NCBI GenBank assembly: GCA_964580815.1
Contig: CAZOLY010000016.1
Coordinates: forward strand, 1 to 31,815
Direction of reading: 5' to 3'
Length of the DNA: 31,815 nt
DNA from: G020354785 sp964580815
GTDB taxonomy: Bacteria > Bacteroidota > Bacteroidia > Bacteroidales > UBA10428
This document shows positions 8,503 through 19,100 of this stretch, in pieces. A program made the translations under genes and the position numbers. The notes under the pieces are model-generated. The model ran no database searches. It saw only the letters and a program-made list of their open reading frames with translations, and was not told the DNA's origin. The stretch's first letter is position 1; each line of letters begins with the position of its first letter.

Positions 8503-9063
8503 ATGGCAGATAAGAATATTGATTATACCGATAAAGAGCTTCTTGAGTTATTTCGTGATAGTAATAGGAAAAATTATGCTTTTAACCTTATTGTAAAAAA
8601 ATACCAGGAACGAATTTACTGGCATGTTCGTAAGTTAGTTATAGACCATAATGATACTGATGATATATTACAGAATACCTTTATAAAGGTATGGAACGGA
8701 CTGGAGGGTTTCAGGGAAGCTTCCGCTTTGTATACATGGTTATACCGGATAGCTACAAATGAAGCACTTACATTTCTGAAGCATAAAAAGGCAAGGTATT
8801 TTTTACCGCTGGTAGATGTTCATAAGCAGCTCTCGGAAACTCTTGAGACTGATGAGTACTTTAACGCGGATGAAGCACAACTGAAATTGCAGAAAGCAGT
8901 GTTAACATTACCTGAGAAGCAAAGACTGGTATTTAACATGAAATACTTTGATGAGATGAAGTATGAACAGATTGCTGATATTTTAAAAACTTCCGTTGGT
9001 GCACTTAAAGCATCTTATCATCATGCTGTAAGAAAAATTGAAAAATATTTAACTAATCATTAA
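8503..9063 (+). CDS. ECF-family RNA polymerase sigma factor
   Basis: 186-residue sigma-70 factor of the extracytoplasmic-function group; it directs RNA polymerase to a small regulon. Region 2 lies at about residues 20-95, with YAFNLIVKKYQERIYWHVRK and DDILQNTFIKVW (core binding) then YTWLYRIATNEAL (-10 recognition and melting). Region 4 lies at about 120-183, with LPEKQRLVFNMKYFDEMKYEQIADIL as the helix-turn-helix for the -35 element. The length is normal and there is no C-terminal extension. The ATG follows the vWA stop codon with no gap. The single-pass PEGYF protein 40 bp downstream is the likely anti-sigma factor, and a Spy-like protein follows, a common Bacteroidota arrangement. Many such factors activate their own operon; here the target promoter could be the region at 6827-7095. 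Confidence 0.95.
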   Translation: MADKNIDYTDKELLELFRDSNRKNYAFNLIVKKYQERIYWHVRKLVIDHNDTDDILQNTFIKVWNGLEGFREASALYTWLYRIATNEALTFLKHKKARYFLPLVDVHKQLSETLETDEYFNADEAQLKLQKAVLTLPEKQRLVFNMKYFDEMKYEQIADILKTSVGALKASYHHAVRKIEKYLTNH

Positions 9064-9103
9064 ACCTTTGGTATTTTTAACAATCTAATAACCGGGAAAA
9101 ATC

Positions 9104-9574
9104 ATGTCTGACATGGATGAAATGAAAAATATAGCTCCAAAATTATCTAACATAAAAAAGGAAAATCCTTTTAAAATTCCCGAGGGATATTTTGATAATT
9201 TTTCATCCAGGCTAAGTGAAAAAATACATGGCGGGGAAACCCGCGGCTTTTATAAAAAATATGTGCTGACTTTAAAGCCATACCTGGTAGCTGCTGCATT
9301 AATTGTTGCTGTAATAATTACGGGCAAGATTTTATATAATATGTATTACCATGAATCTAATATCGGGGATCTTAAAAGCAGTGAAATAGCTGATCTTATT
9401 AGTGAAGATGCTTACTATCTTTCAGAAGAATCAATAATGAATATTATTTATGAGAACGATATTGCGGAAGAGGATAAGAAACCGGATGATGATAATGACA
9501 AAATGACAAATGAAATTATTGATTACCTTATTGATGAAAATATAGATATGCTTGATATAATTGATGCATTATAA
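9104..9574 (+). CDS. Single-pass membrane protein with PEGYF motif, candidate anti-sigma factor
   Basis: 156 residues. The N-terminal cytoplasmic part (about 1-65) carries NPFKIPEGYFDNFSSRLSEK, a motif common in proteins encoded just after ECF sigma factors in Bacteroidota. One membrane helix lies near residues 66-84 (VAAALIVAVIITGKILY). The outer part (about 85-156) is short and very acidic (EEDKKPDDDND, then ENIDMLDIIDAL). Position, topology and size fit an anti-sigma factor that holds the upstream sigma factor at the membrane. It lacks a recognisable zinc-binding HxxxCxxC motif, so it is not a standard ZAS-type anti-sigma factor. The role is inferred from gene order; no biochemical motif proves it. 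Confidence 0.75.
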   Translation: MSDMDEMKNIAPKLSNIKKENPFKIPEGYFDNFSSRLSEKIHGGETRGFYKKYVLTLKPYLVAAALIVAVIITGKILYNMYYHESNIGDLKSSEIADLISEDAYYLSEESIMNIIYENDIAEEDKKPDDDNDKMTNEIIDYLIDENIDMLDIIDAL

Positions 9575-9585
9575 TTAATAAACCA

Positions 9586-10035
9586 ATGAGAACATTTATT
9601 TTAAGCGGACTTTTAATATTATTTTCAATTAATACTTTTTCACAGCTTGACAGGGAAGAAATGCTGAAAGAGCTTCAGTCCCAGAAGGTCAGTTTTTTTA
9701 CGGAAAGACTGAACCTTTCAGCACAGGAAGCCAAAGAATTCTGGCCCGTATATGATGATTATCAGAACAGGAAAAACCTCATTGCACAGGAAAGAAAATC
9801 CACAACAGCATATTTTCTTAAGAATTCTGAAAATATGAGCGAGGAAGAAGTTGCGGAGTTGACGGATAAATATATTGATTACCAGAAAAAGGAAACAAAG
9901 CTTCTTGAAGTATACACAGAAAAGTTTCGTGAATTTTTACCCGAAAAGAAGGTCCTTCAGGTTTTTATCCTTGAGGTGCAGTTCAAGCAATGGCTACTGA
10001 AGACTCATATTCAGCCCAGGCCAAACACCAGATAA
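9586..10035 (+). CDS. Spy/CpxP-like periplasmic protein
   Basis: 149 residues with a signal peptide (LSGLLILFSINTFSQ, cleavage near residue 20). The mature part is almost entirely alpha-helical and charged, with the helix-rich hairpin layout of Spy/CpxP/LTxxQ proteins: FTERLNLSAQEAKEFWPVYDDY, then KKETKLLEVYTEKFREFLPEKKVLQVFILE. Family members act as periplasmic chaperones or as sensors that report envelope stress, and those beside ECF sigma factors are often annotated as sensors of the sigma factor. The gene starts 11 bp after the PEGYF gene and is the last of the four-gene operon. It faces the proline dehydrogenase gene across 34 bp. Confidence 0.85.
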   Translation: MRTFILSGLLILFSINTFSQLDREEMLKELQSQKVSFFTERLNLSAQEAKEFWPVYDDYQNRKNLIAQERKSTTAYFLKNSENMSEEEVAELTDKYIDYQKKETKLLEVYTEKFREFLPEKKVLQVFILEVQFKQWLLKTHIQPRPNTR

Positions 10036-10069
10036 GACATACATTTAAAATAAAAATGTCCACCTAAGC

Positions 10070-10981
10070 TTAACCTTTAAAAAACAGAGCTTTAATTAAA
10101 TGGGACATGATTCTGGGATTTTCTTTCAGCCTTCTTGTGGAATAACTAAACCAGTTTTTACCATAGGGAATGTATACCCTCATCGGATGCCCGGCATCGG
10201 CAACTGATGTCCTAAGTTCAGGGGTAACACCATATAACATTTGAAACTCATACTTTGATTTCGGAACATTATATTTATTAATAAGCTTCACGGAGCCGTC
10301 AATAAGTTCCTTGTCGTGAGTAGCAATAGCACAATAAAATTCATTCTGAAACATATATTCCAGATCCTTTAGGAAATGATAGTTTATCTCGTCATGTTTT
10401 TTAAATGCTATGTCTTCACTTTCAATATATATTCCTTTACAAAGTCTGATATTTAAAGGGATCCGGCTATTAATATATTCATGTAACATCTTCAGATCGC
10501 CGGGAGTCCTTCTTAAATAAGACTGCAAAACAAGGCCTATATTTTGAGGGAATTCATTAAATAGCTTTTTGAATATATCAATTTCAAGATCGGTGCATGT
10601 TGAATCCTCCATGTCAATTCTCACAAAATAATTCTTGTTTGCCGCTTTCTTCAATATCTCATGAATTCTTAAATAACACTTGCTGCTATCCGATAATAAT
10701 CCGAACATCGTCGGTTTCAAAGATATGGTTGTGTCAAGATTATCACTTGCAACTTCTTCAATTATTTTCAGATATTCATTTTTGCATGAATTTATTTGCT
10801 CAGTCAATGCAAAATGCTCGCCAAGCAAATCAATGCTTGCTTTATAACCGGATCTGTTAAACCCCTTTATTACAGAAATTGCATCCTCAAGCTTTTCCCC
10901 GGCTATATATCTTTTCGAAAATACCCAGACAAACTTTACGGGTAGTAATGGTAACACTGATGCAATTGTCTTATTTAACAT
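10070..10981 (-). CDS. Proline dehydrogenase (FAD-dependent)
   Basis: 303 residues, a one-domain monofunctional proline dehydrogenase of about Bacillus PutB length and not the long bifunctional PutA. It oxidises L-proline to 1-pyrroline-5-carboxylate (P5C) and passes electrons to the membrane quinone pool. The TIM-barrel signatures are present: SIDLLGEHF, VRIDMEDS, GLVLQSYLRRTPGD, IRLCKGIY, FQMLYGV, then RVYIPYGKNW and YSTRRLKENP, the last containing the arginine pair that binds the proline carboxylate. I chose the ATG at 10981; a TTG one codon earlier is less likely. The next step in the pathway is encoded by the P5C dehydrogenase gene at 29828, far from this gene, so the two are not an operon. 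Confidence 0.92.
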   Translation of the reverse strand: MLNKTIASVLPLLPVKFVWVFSKRYIAGEKLEDAISVIKGFNRSGYKASIDLLGEHFALTEQINSCKNEYLKIIEEVASDNLDTTISLKPTMFGLLSDSSKCYLRIHEILKKAANKNYFVRIDMEDSTCTDLEIDIFKKLFNEFPQNIGLVLQSYLRRTPGDLKMLHEYINSRIPLNIRLCKGIYIESEDIAFKKHDEINYHFLKDLEYMFQNEFYCAIATHDKELIDGSVKLINKYNVPKSKYEFQMLYGVTPELRTSVADAGHPMRVYIPYGKNWFSYSTRRLKENPRIMSHLIKALFFKG

Positions 10982-11051
10982 CAACCGCTTGTTAATTCAG
11001 GTTAAGGTATTACAATTATAATTATTAAAAAAGACAAATTATCATTGCCAT

Positions 11052-11087
11052 AAAAAAAAAGAGGATACTATCTTCATAATATCCTCT
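11052..11087 (-). terminator. Rho-independent terminator of the 1649-residue T9SS protein gene
   Basis: Read on the minus strand, a hairpin with an 8-bp outer stem (AGAGGATA/TATCCTCT) and a further 3-bp inner stem across one mismatch closes on a 4-base loop. It is followed directly by a run of U (nine A on the plus strand, 11052-11060). It begins 23 bases after the stop of the gene at 11111. Confidence 0.9.
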
Positions 11088-11110
11088 AAAATATCTGTTT
11101 ATATTTAATA

Positions 11111-14100
11111 TTAAAAGATAATCACCTTACTTATGTGGATAAGTTGGTTATTTGATATCCTGACATAATAAATACCTCCCGAATAGCCTGAGATATTTAT
11201 TATCTCTTTGCAGGAGCTGCCTGAATATAAAATATCATTATAAACAACCTGGCCCTGGGGATTGAGAATTTCAATCTTCAAATCATTAAATCCTGTTGCA
11301 TCCACTTCCAGATTCAATATATCATTGGTCGGATTCGGGTATATATTTACCTGCAGGTTATTACCGGTGAAATTTTGTATATAGGTTCCTATATTAACCC
11401 TGACAGTTTTTATTGTCTGGCAATCATTATAACCGGTTACAGTCACCGTATACATACCCGGAGTTGTAACCGTATAATAATAGTTAGTTGAGTTATCCTG
11501 CCACAGGTATGATTTTTGGCCTGTGCCCGCATCCAGCACATGGGGAAGTGAAACCTGCAGGAAGCCATTGGCATCCCCGAAGCTAATGACCGGACTTTGT
11601 TTTATACTTAAGTCCAGGCCCAGGGTATCATTCTCCGGTATAAGATCATCTTCAAGGATGGAATAGATAACAAATGCTTTGTCTCCGGTTTCACTCAGAT
11701 CTATTGCTGAATTCAAGTTGTGGTTTATTGTGCTGCCAAAGCTGAAGCTCCCACTTCTTGGAACATATTCATAGGCGATCAAATCTTCATCAAGATAATA
11801 TTTTACAAAAATACTGTCGCTGACGCCGAAACTCTTGTTCCCAAGATTACTTATCTCAATCTCAACATTGCTGTATATACCGCTGCATATATCCTCCGTC
11901 AGTTCGATGTCCGTAATGCTGATATCAGGGGTGGTCAGATATATTGTAATATTATCACCTGAATAACAGCCGGTACGTGTGTCGGTGACCGTTACTTTGA
12001 ATATGCCCGATTTTGTGACTGTGTATGTCTGTCCGCCATGTCCATCCTGCCACTCATAGTCGTAGTATGCTCCATAGCCTGCATCTAATATAACATTTTT
12101 CGCTTCGACTGCGTACGGGTCGGGAAATCCGAAATCAACAACAGGCTCGGGATACACCGATACCGTATCATAAAGGGTATCATTGCTGGTTCTGAGTTCA
12201 TAGCGGGAGGTAGCAATTACAATAAATTTATAATCGCCGGAGCTGCCTAAATTTTCAGTTTCGCTGAACTGATGAGTTATTATTGCCCCGGGGATAAAGT
12301 CAGACATAAGCGACAGGGAATCATTTATGAACGGGTAATTATTGAGTTTATACCTGACATATATTTTTTGTCCTGCTATAAGTGTATCTGTTCCGTTATT
12401 TTTTATTTCGACCTCGATTTCCGAGGAGCTATCAAAATCACAATTGTCAACCGGACTAATGAACCTGGTGGGTAAGACATCCAGGATCTTAAGTCTGACG
12501 GCGACAGTATCATGGGTATCACAGTTATGTTCATCCCACACTGTAACATAGTAAATTCCTGTAGTATCTACTACATGCACCTGGTTGGTATCGCCGTCTT
12601 CCCACAGATAAGCACTGTAACCGCTTCCCGGATCAAGGATATAGTATAAAGCTTCCAGTGTAGTATCCTGTCCTATATCTACGGTTGGATAACCGTAAAC
12701 ATGAACATCAACTACTATTGTATCATTGGCGGGTATTGTATCCCCTCCCATATCCGAATATAGCTTTAGATCGTATGTTCCTATAGCCGACATATCTATT
12801 GGCCCCTTTGTAAATGTATAGGGCATTGCCCTTCCTCTCAGGAGCGTTTCATCAAGGTTAAATGTATCTGCAACCGGCGGGCCACTGTTAAGTTCGTAAG
12901 TAACAACAACTTCTTCACCTTTATCAATGCTGTCAGTCCCATAATTCCTTATCTGAACCGTCAGGTATTCATCTGTACCAAGTTCGCAGCTGGATACAGG
13001 GGAGAGCAGCTGATCAATACCCATATCGTTGAATAACAATTCAATTAGTATGGAGTCTACTGTTACACAGCCGTTGCCGCCCACGTCAGTGATTGTAACA
13101 TAATATATATCATCTTTGGGAACCTGAAGACTGTCAGCAGTGGACATATCTTCCCACAAGTAGGCATAAGTGGGAACAGGAGGCACATTAGGCCTTATTA
13201 CAACTGTGTCAGGATGCTGGGTTGTAATAGTATCAACCCAGTTTGTAACTGGATTTTGATATACTTCAAATATAAGTGATGCAGTATCATTATTGTAGGT
13301 ATAAAACCAGGGGTCGGCCTCGGTTAAGGTGTATGCTTCCAGGCTGTATATCCCGGGTGTAACAATATCAATTGACTCATCAAAAGTATACTGAATGGTA
13401 TCACCTGGGTAGAAATCTTCATCCAGCTCAAAGGCTTCAATTACAGGCTCCCCCAGGTTAAAATCCATTCCTACTGTTAATTCTTCACCGTTGCTTAGCG
13501 TGTTAAGGCCGAAGTTTTTTATTGAGACCGTTACCTTGTCGGGATTGGCATACTGGCAATCGTCATTATGGGAGTCTATTGAGAGAACACCAATATCATC
13601 AGGTGCTGTATAAATCTGCACATCGTCTATGGCTATTCCCCTGTAGTTGGTAATAGAATCCGATGCCCAGTGAACCCTGAACTTCACTTTAGGTTCGTAA
13701 TTTAACAGGGAAGGTAATACCTGGCGTACCGTTTTCCAGCCGCCACTGGTACCTGACCAGCCCATCGCATTCAGTGCTGCAACCTGGTTCGTATACCACC
13801 CCCAGTTCCATTTATACCCGGTTGTATCAAGCAGATGCCATGTTTGTCCGTCATCATAGGAATACTGAACGTTTGCACCGTCCTTCCCGGCTTCAGATAT
13901 ATTCCAGTACTTCATCTGGAATATCAGCCTGTGATCGCCTGTAAGGTCGTAGCATGAGCTTATTATGTAAGAGCTGTCATTATAAATATAATTACCTGTA
14001 GGCGAAAGGATCCAGGAAGTCGGACTTCCCGGTATAACAGGTATGCTACCATCGGGCTGCTTGCATGCCCATGTTGAGTTTTTGGGATCTTTTTTCCAGT

Positions 14101-16060
14101 ATCCACCACCGGTTTCAAAATTGACAGAGCTGGGATAATCCAGACTTTGCTGAATGTATATAGGCTTAGTCAGCGAATCGTTTGTGGGATCTTCATCACC
14201 GCTGGCATTGGCCATTACAATAAATTTATTGTATGCACCCGGACCCGGGAAATTTGCAGGTGTTGAGAATGTAAAAACTATGCTGTCATCCTGCTGCAGG
14301 CTGGTGTATATTGTATCACGCACCTTTTGCATGCTACCGGCTCCATACAGGGAAAAGAACAGGGGTATCGTATCATTTGTGGGGCCTTCGGCGTAATTTT
14401 TGATCACAACCCTCACAGAATCAAAACCCGTATTTATACAATCATCATTTGGATCAATAATCCTTTCAATGCCTATATCATTTTCGAGGTGATTGCCTGT
14501 GAGGGCAAAATTATCTATGTTCCATCCCGCATAAGCATAAGTGGCATTTGATTCTAAAACCGAAAACCTGAATTGAACGGTATCCTGGCGGGAAGCTATA
14601 TTATCAATTTCTTCATCTATGGTCAGTTGTTTCCATCCGTAATCAGGGGTAAGCGCATCATCCCTGCTGTTCCATATCGACTGCCAGCTATCCTTTCCAT
14701 CCAGCCTTACATCTATTGTACCCAGATCAATACCTTCAAAAGCAACCCACTTCCTGAAATTTAACTTTACATTGTCATAATATTTGCAGTTCAGTACCGG
14801 TGATACTGCGAAGTAAGCATTCGTAGAATCAATATTAAGCCTGTACTTGCCATCAACAGTCAAATCAGTGCCCAGTACTTTTGTTCCGCTATAGGCGTAT
14901 GGGGGGTCACTGCTCAGGTAAGCATAAAATCCCTGGGGCACAGCAATTTCAAAGTCATTATCCAGGTCCCATCCTTTAAGGGTTTCAAAATTATCAGAGA
15001 ATATAGATTCTTCAACAGTATTCTGTCCTGCAGGGACGATATGTGTTGCAGGATAATCCGAACCGTTAATATCAATACTCTCCTCTTCCATCATGAATTT
15101 TACCGTGCTGTTATGGGTTGCATCAGAACGTATGTCGGCTATCAGCCATATTGAGTTCAGGCCAATATGCAGGGTATGATTAAGTCCGGTGAAAGTAATT
15201 TCACTGCCGGAAATACTTGTTGCTGTTCCAATTTTTGTTGAAGAACCCTGGAATTTTGTTCTGAAAATACTGTCGGCTGCAGCTATTAATTCAAATCCAT
15301 TGGTTTCAAATATGGAATTATCGGGACAGCTTGATGTAAACGATATTGAGTTAAGTACTGCCTGTCCCGTATTTCCCACAATAACAATATCTGCACGGAA
15401 AACAGGTATATCTGTTAGTCCGGATGGTATAACATCGTGAATAACATTTTTTGCATTCACCGAATATACATACTTTAGTATCTCGTCTTTCTCTTCAATA
15501 ATAACCTGGTCAATACATACACCATGGCCGGCCCTGGAAATGCCCATAAAACCAATATAAAAGTTATTAACCAGGTATTTTGTTCCAATCTCATGGATAT
15601 TAAATGTTTTTAAGTCCCAGAAATCAACCTCATCAGGATAACTGGCAATGGTATCCCACTGTCCGCCACTGCCAACCTTGAAAAGAAGTCTTAATTCATC
15701 CTGGCCCCAGACACTTTGATACTGGGCATGCCTGAAAGTAAGCTGGGGCTTACTTGCCGTGCTTAAATCAATAGGACCGGCAACCAGGGTCCTGATATTG
15801 GGATTTACATCAGCCCAGTAAAACAGTGCATTGTAGTCTCCTTCATAGGCACTGGGCGGGTTCAGACTATGGCCTCCACTAATAGGGTATGGGAATGTCC
15901 ACTTTATATTTTCATCGGGAGGAATGCTTATCCAGCTTTGCCTGTCTCCCGCAGTTTCAAAATCTGAGTCAAGATACCTGACCGTATCTGTCTGTGAAAA
16001 TATATTGGCCAGACACAGGTTTAAAATTACCAGAAATGAGTAAAATTTTATATATTTCAT
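11111..16060 (-). CDS. Giant secreted protein with MAM-like, CARDB-like and Ig-like repeats and a kind-A T9SS sorting domain
   Basis: 1649 residues. A signal peptide (residues 1-22, ending LANIFSQ) starts the protein. Next is a MAM/jelly-roll-like domain (about 30-195). A domain like the BNR-associated N-terminal domain of sialidases follows (about 205-345; LNSIWLIADIRSDAT). A second jelly-roll domain spans about 353-520 (PPYAYSGTKVLGTDL) and a third about 640-815. Five CARDB-like repeats begin near residues 523, 820, 1010, 1192 and 1377; the last four each alternate with an Ig-like module marked by SYLWQDNST/YLWEDGD and YYVTVTD. The C-terminal 80 residues are a kind-A T9SS sorting domain (VNIYPNPTNDILNL to the end). 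It should cross the outer membrane by T9SS and be released or attached through the processed tail. No catalytic domain was recognised, so adhesion or a scaffold role is most likely. It is transcribed alone and divergently from the next gene. Confidence 0.9.
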   Translation of the reverse strand: MKYIKFYSFLVILNLCLANIFSQTDTVRYLDSDFETAGDRQSWISIPPDENIKWTFPYPISGGHSLNPPSAYEGDYNALFYWADVNPNIRTLVAGPIDLSTASKPQLTFRHAQYQSVWGQDELRLLFKVGSGGQWDTIASYPDEVDFWDLKTFNIHEIGTKYLVNNFYIGFMGISRAGHGVCIDQVIIEEKDEILKYVYSVNAKNVIHDVIPSGLTDIPVFRADIVIVGNTGQAVLNSISFTSSCPDNSIFETNGFELIAAADSIFRTKFQGSSTKIGTATSISGSEITFTGLNHTLHIGLNSIWLIADIRSDATHNSTVKFMMEEESIDINGSDYPATHIVPAGQNTVEESIFSDNFETLKGWDLDNDFEIAVPQGFYAYLSSDPPYAYSGTKVLGTDLTVDGKYRLNIDSTNAYFAVSPVLNCKYYDNVKLNFRKWVAFEGIDLGTIDVRLDGKDSWQSIWNSRDDALTPDYGWKQLTIDEEIDNIASRQDTVQFRFSVLESNATYAYAGWNIDNFALTGNHLENDIGIERIIDPNDDCINTGFDSVRVVIKNYAEGPTNDTIPLFFSLYGAGSMQKVRDTIYTSLQQDDSIVFTFSTPANFPGPGAYNKFIVMANASGDEDPTNDSLTKPIYIQQSLDYPSSVNFETGGGYWKKDPKNSTWACKQPDGSIPVIPGSPTSWILSPTGNYIYNDSSYIISSCYDLTGDHRLIFQMKYWNISEAGKDGANVQYSYDDGQTWHLLDTTGYKWNWGWYTNQVAALNAMGWSGTSGGWKTVRQVLPSLLNYEPKVKFRVHWASDSITNYRGIAIDDVQIYTAPDDIGVLSIDSHNDDCQYANPDKVTVSIKNFGLNTLSNGEELTVGMDFNLGEPVIEAFELDEDFYPGDTIQYTFDESIDIVTPGIYSLEAYTLTEADPWFYTYNNDTASLIFEVYQNPVTNWVDTITTQHPDTVVIRPNVPPVPTYAYLWEDMSTADSLQVPKDDIYYVTITDVGGNGCVTVDSILIELLFNDMGIDQLLSPVSSCELGTDEYLTVQIRNYGTDSIDKGEEVVVTYELNSGPPVADTFNLDETLLRGRAMPYTFTKGPIDMSAIGTYDLKLYSDMGGDTIPANDTIVVDVHVYGYPTVDIGQDTTLEALYYILDPGSGYSAYLWEDGDTNQVHVVDTTGIYYVTVWDEHNCDTHDTVAVRLKILDVLPTRFISPVDNCDFDSSSEIEVEIKNNGTDTLIAGQKIYVRYKLNNYPFINDSLSLMSDFIPGAIITHQFSETENLGSSGDYKFIVIATSRYELRTSNDTLYDTVSVYPEPVVDFGFPDPYAVEAKNVILDAGYGAYYDYEWQDGHGGQTYTVTKSGIFKVTVTDTRTGCYSGDNITIYLTTPDISITDIELTEDICSGIYSNVEIEISNLGNKSFGVSDSIFVKYYLDEDLIAYEYVPRSGSFSFGSTINHNLNSAIDLSETGDKAFVIYSILEDDLIPENDTLGLDLSIKQSPVISFGDANGFLQVSLPHVLDAGTGQKSYLWQDNSTNYYYTVTTPGMYTVTVTGYNDCQTIKTVRVNIGTYIQNFTGNNLQVNIYPNPTNDILNLEVDATGFNDLKIEILNPQGQVVYNDILYSGSSCKEIINISGYSGGIYYVRISNNQLIHISKVIIF
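11390..14500 (-). repeat. Protein-level tandem repeats: five CARDB-like and four Ig-like modules
   Basis: Alternating modules within the 1649-residue protein. CARDB-like units share DIGI, a cysteine, VxIxNxG, a YTF strand and a final NDT. Ig-like units share a DAG/DPG turn, YLW-[EQ]-D and YYVTVTD. The first CARDB-like unit stands apart, separated by a jelly-roll domain. The repeats are divergent at DNA level, so recent slippage is unlikely. Confidence 0.7.
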
Positions 16061-16189
16061 TGTGATAGATTGGTTTTTTAATAAAACTTGTTCAGAATAT
16101 TTACGTATAAATTTATATAAATGTTTGTAATTTATAATATTATTCTTCAGTAAGATACATTAAATTTACTGAAACAAACTTATATATTC
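16061..16189. promoter_or_regulatory. 129-bp divergent promoter region of the two giant secreted-protein genes
   Basis: AT-rich and gene-free. It contains TATAAATTTATA (16106-16117), a TTTG at 16124-16127, and a CAGTAA (16148-16153) / TTACTG (16166-16171) inverted pair with a 12-base spacer. TAAATTTA at 16161-16168 lies 21 bp before the plus-strand start and repeats the box seen before the vWA gene. Promoter placement is uncertain. Confidence 0.4.
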
Positions 16190-19100
16190 ATGAACCGTCT
16201 GACATTTTTTTTGGTAATAAGTATATTTTGTTTGTCCGCTTACACGCAAACCGATAATCTTTTCTGGTTTGCGGCACCGGACGTTTCAAGTGTACACGGA
16301 TCAGGTGAGCCTGAAGGGGGTGACGGCAGGCCAATATATCTTCATTTTACTGCCGTCCTGCCAACTACTGTTACACTAAGTCAGCCAGCCAACCCGGCTT
16401 TTACACCCATAACATTCAGCCTGGATGAAATGGAGCATCAGTCCATTAAGCTGAATGATGTCATAGATCCGGCCAGGATAGAAAACTACCCAATGAATTT
16501 ACCACTTGATCCCTCGGATTCCATACAAAATAAAGCATTCCTGATAACAGCCGGACCCGGTGAGATAACATGCTATTATGAACTTGACAATTACTGGAAC
16601 AGGGATATTTTTGCATTAAAAGGCAGGAATGCACTGGGTAAGAATTTTTATGTCTCCACCCAAAACTATTTTAATAATGGTGGTGAATACGGAGGAACTG
16701 CATGGAGTGGTTTTGTTATAGCAGCTACGGAAAACAATACACGTATTGTTGTTTATCCCAATGATGTCTGGCTATATCCTGATCCTCCGATTGCCGATTC
16801 GATAGTATTTTATCTTGATGCAGGTGAGACATTTGCATTCAGGGCTAAAGAAAGGACGGCAAACAGGCATATAAACGGGGTCAGGGTTAAATCTGATAAA
16901 AATATAGTAATTACGGGGTATGATGATTCCATGGCCCATGCCAGCGGCTGCCGTGACATTTTCGGGGATCAGCTTGTGCCCACAAAGTTGTTCGGACGTG
17001 AATATCTCGTAATGAAGGGGCAGTTATTTTCCAATGAAAGGTTCTTTATTACTACTTTATATCCCAATACATCAATATGGGTGAACGGTGTATTCCAGGA
17101 AACGATTGCCAATGCAGGGCAGGTGAGGAATTATCTTGTTTCTACCCCTACGGTTTATGTCAGAACGTCAGAACCTTCGATGGTTGTCCATATTACGGGC
17201 TATGGATGTGAGATGGGAGGAGCATATCTTCCTACAATAGAAGGTTGTACCGGCTCCAACAACGTTACCTTTACACGTACACCCAACACCCTGGATGGCT
17301 TTTTCATGAATCTTATGGTCAGGAATGATACTGCCACGGGAAGCCCTTTAAAGAATAAGAGTATAAGAAACTTTACTATCACGTGTAACAATAATATTGA
17401 TACTATACCGTCAAATTATTTTGATTATGTTCTTGATTCGACATGGGCTGTCTTAAGAAACTCGATGGAGGTAAGGGACTATATAAGCAATAAGATTACT
17501 TCAGGAAGTGAGGCAAGAGTGAGCAATAAAACAGCAAGGTTCCATCTGGGTATAATTAACGGGGGAACAGGCACGGGCTGCAAATACGGTTATTTTTCAG
17601 ATTATGCTGCAGCCAAGGGTAGTGCAGGTATTGGAGGAGCTTATGCACCCAAGCTGTATACACTTTGTTCCCTGGATCCCATAAGGCTTGTTGCAAGCGG
17701 AGGGATAGCCTATAAGTGGATAGGCGTTAGCAATCCGGCAGACACAAATAATCTCAGCTCCACCACGGTACCGGATCCCATATTTATTCCCGATTCGGCA
17801 GGCCTATATTCATTTCAGGTAAATATAATAAGGGAATGTTATGCAGATACAACTGTAAACCTTAATATATTTGCACTATATGGCCCGGTGGCACTGTTCA
17901 ACATACAGGAAAAGCAGGGGTGTTCACCTTTCTCTCCCCTGTTTACGAACATGACTGACCCGTCCAGGGCTGAAACTATGATGTGGAACTTTGATACCCG
18001 TCATAATAACTGGGTGAACCAGTCGACCCTTACAAATCCCTTTACACGGCTCTACCCTGAAAATAATACGGATACAATTCAGCAGTACAGGATAAAACTG
18101 GTTGCAAAGGGTATTTTCGGTGAATGTCCTGACAGTATTGCCAAGACAATAAAAGTATTACCCAATGTAAGAGCAGGATTTTTTACAGACACTGTTTCAG
18201 GATGCCATCCGCTTCGCATCCGGTTTACAGACACAACATTAGGACCCCTGGATACTATAAGATCATACTGGGATTTTGCAACAAACCAGATGACCTATGA
18301 TTCAATAATCAGTTTCACATTCAACAATTTTGCAAAAAAAGATACTATTTATCCTGCCCGGCTGATAGCCTATTCGACCTTTAATTGCAATGATACTGCA
18401 ATGATTAATATAAATGTGTATCCCAATATCAATGCAAATTATTCTATCAGCTCGATAATCGATTGTTCACCGTTCCAGGCAACCCTTAATCCCATTATTT
18501 CAACAGGGGTTGACACATTTTTCTGGGACATTTATGATATCAAACATACGATAATTGACAGTTCCTTTGTGCGGACTTCTTATAATGCATTTAATTTCAA
18601 CCATATTGATAACTCACAGCCAAATCCCGATACACTATATATAGGTATGAACGGAGTCAACAGCTATGGTTGTCGCGATACTGCAAACACAAGAAGATTA
18701 ATTGTTTACCCTGAAGTCCATTCGCTTTTTAATTTGGTTCCTGACATTATATGTGATTCTGTGAGGGTGGATTTTACAAATAATTCTATTGGATACAGTT
18801 TAATGTTTGACTGGGATTTTGGAGACGGTATATCATATACAGACACATCAAAAGCACCTTTCACTCACAGGTATTTTAACCGGACTGAGAACGATACTTC
18901 ATATATAATTTCACTGGTTTCAATATCTGATTATATGTGCAGGGATACCATAACCGATACTGTTCTTGTTCACCCTTTTGTCAGGGCTTTATTCGGACTC
19001 GGATTTTTAAATAATTGCAGCCCCCTTGATGCAAAGCTTCCTAATACCTCGATGGGAGGTGACAGGTTTGACTGGTATTTCGGAGATGGCACCAACGATT

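Noticed and set aside
10036..10060. Possible terminator between the Spy-like gene and proline dehydrogenase (GACAT/ATGTC)
   Set aside because: The stem is only 5 bp, AT-rich, and has no U run after it.
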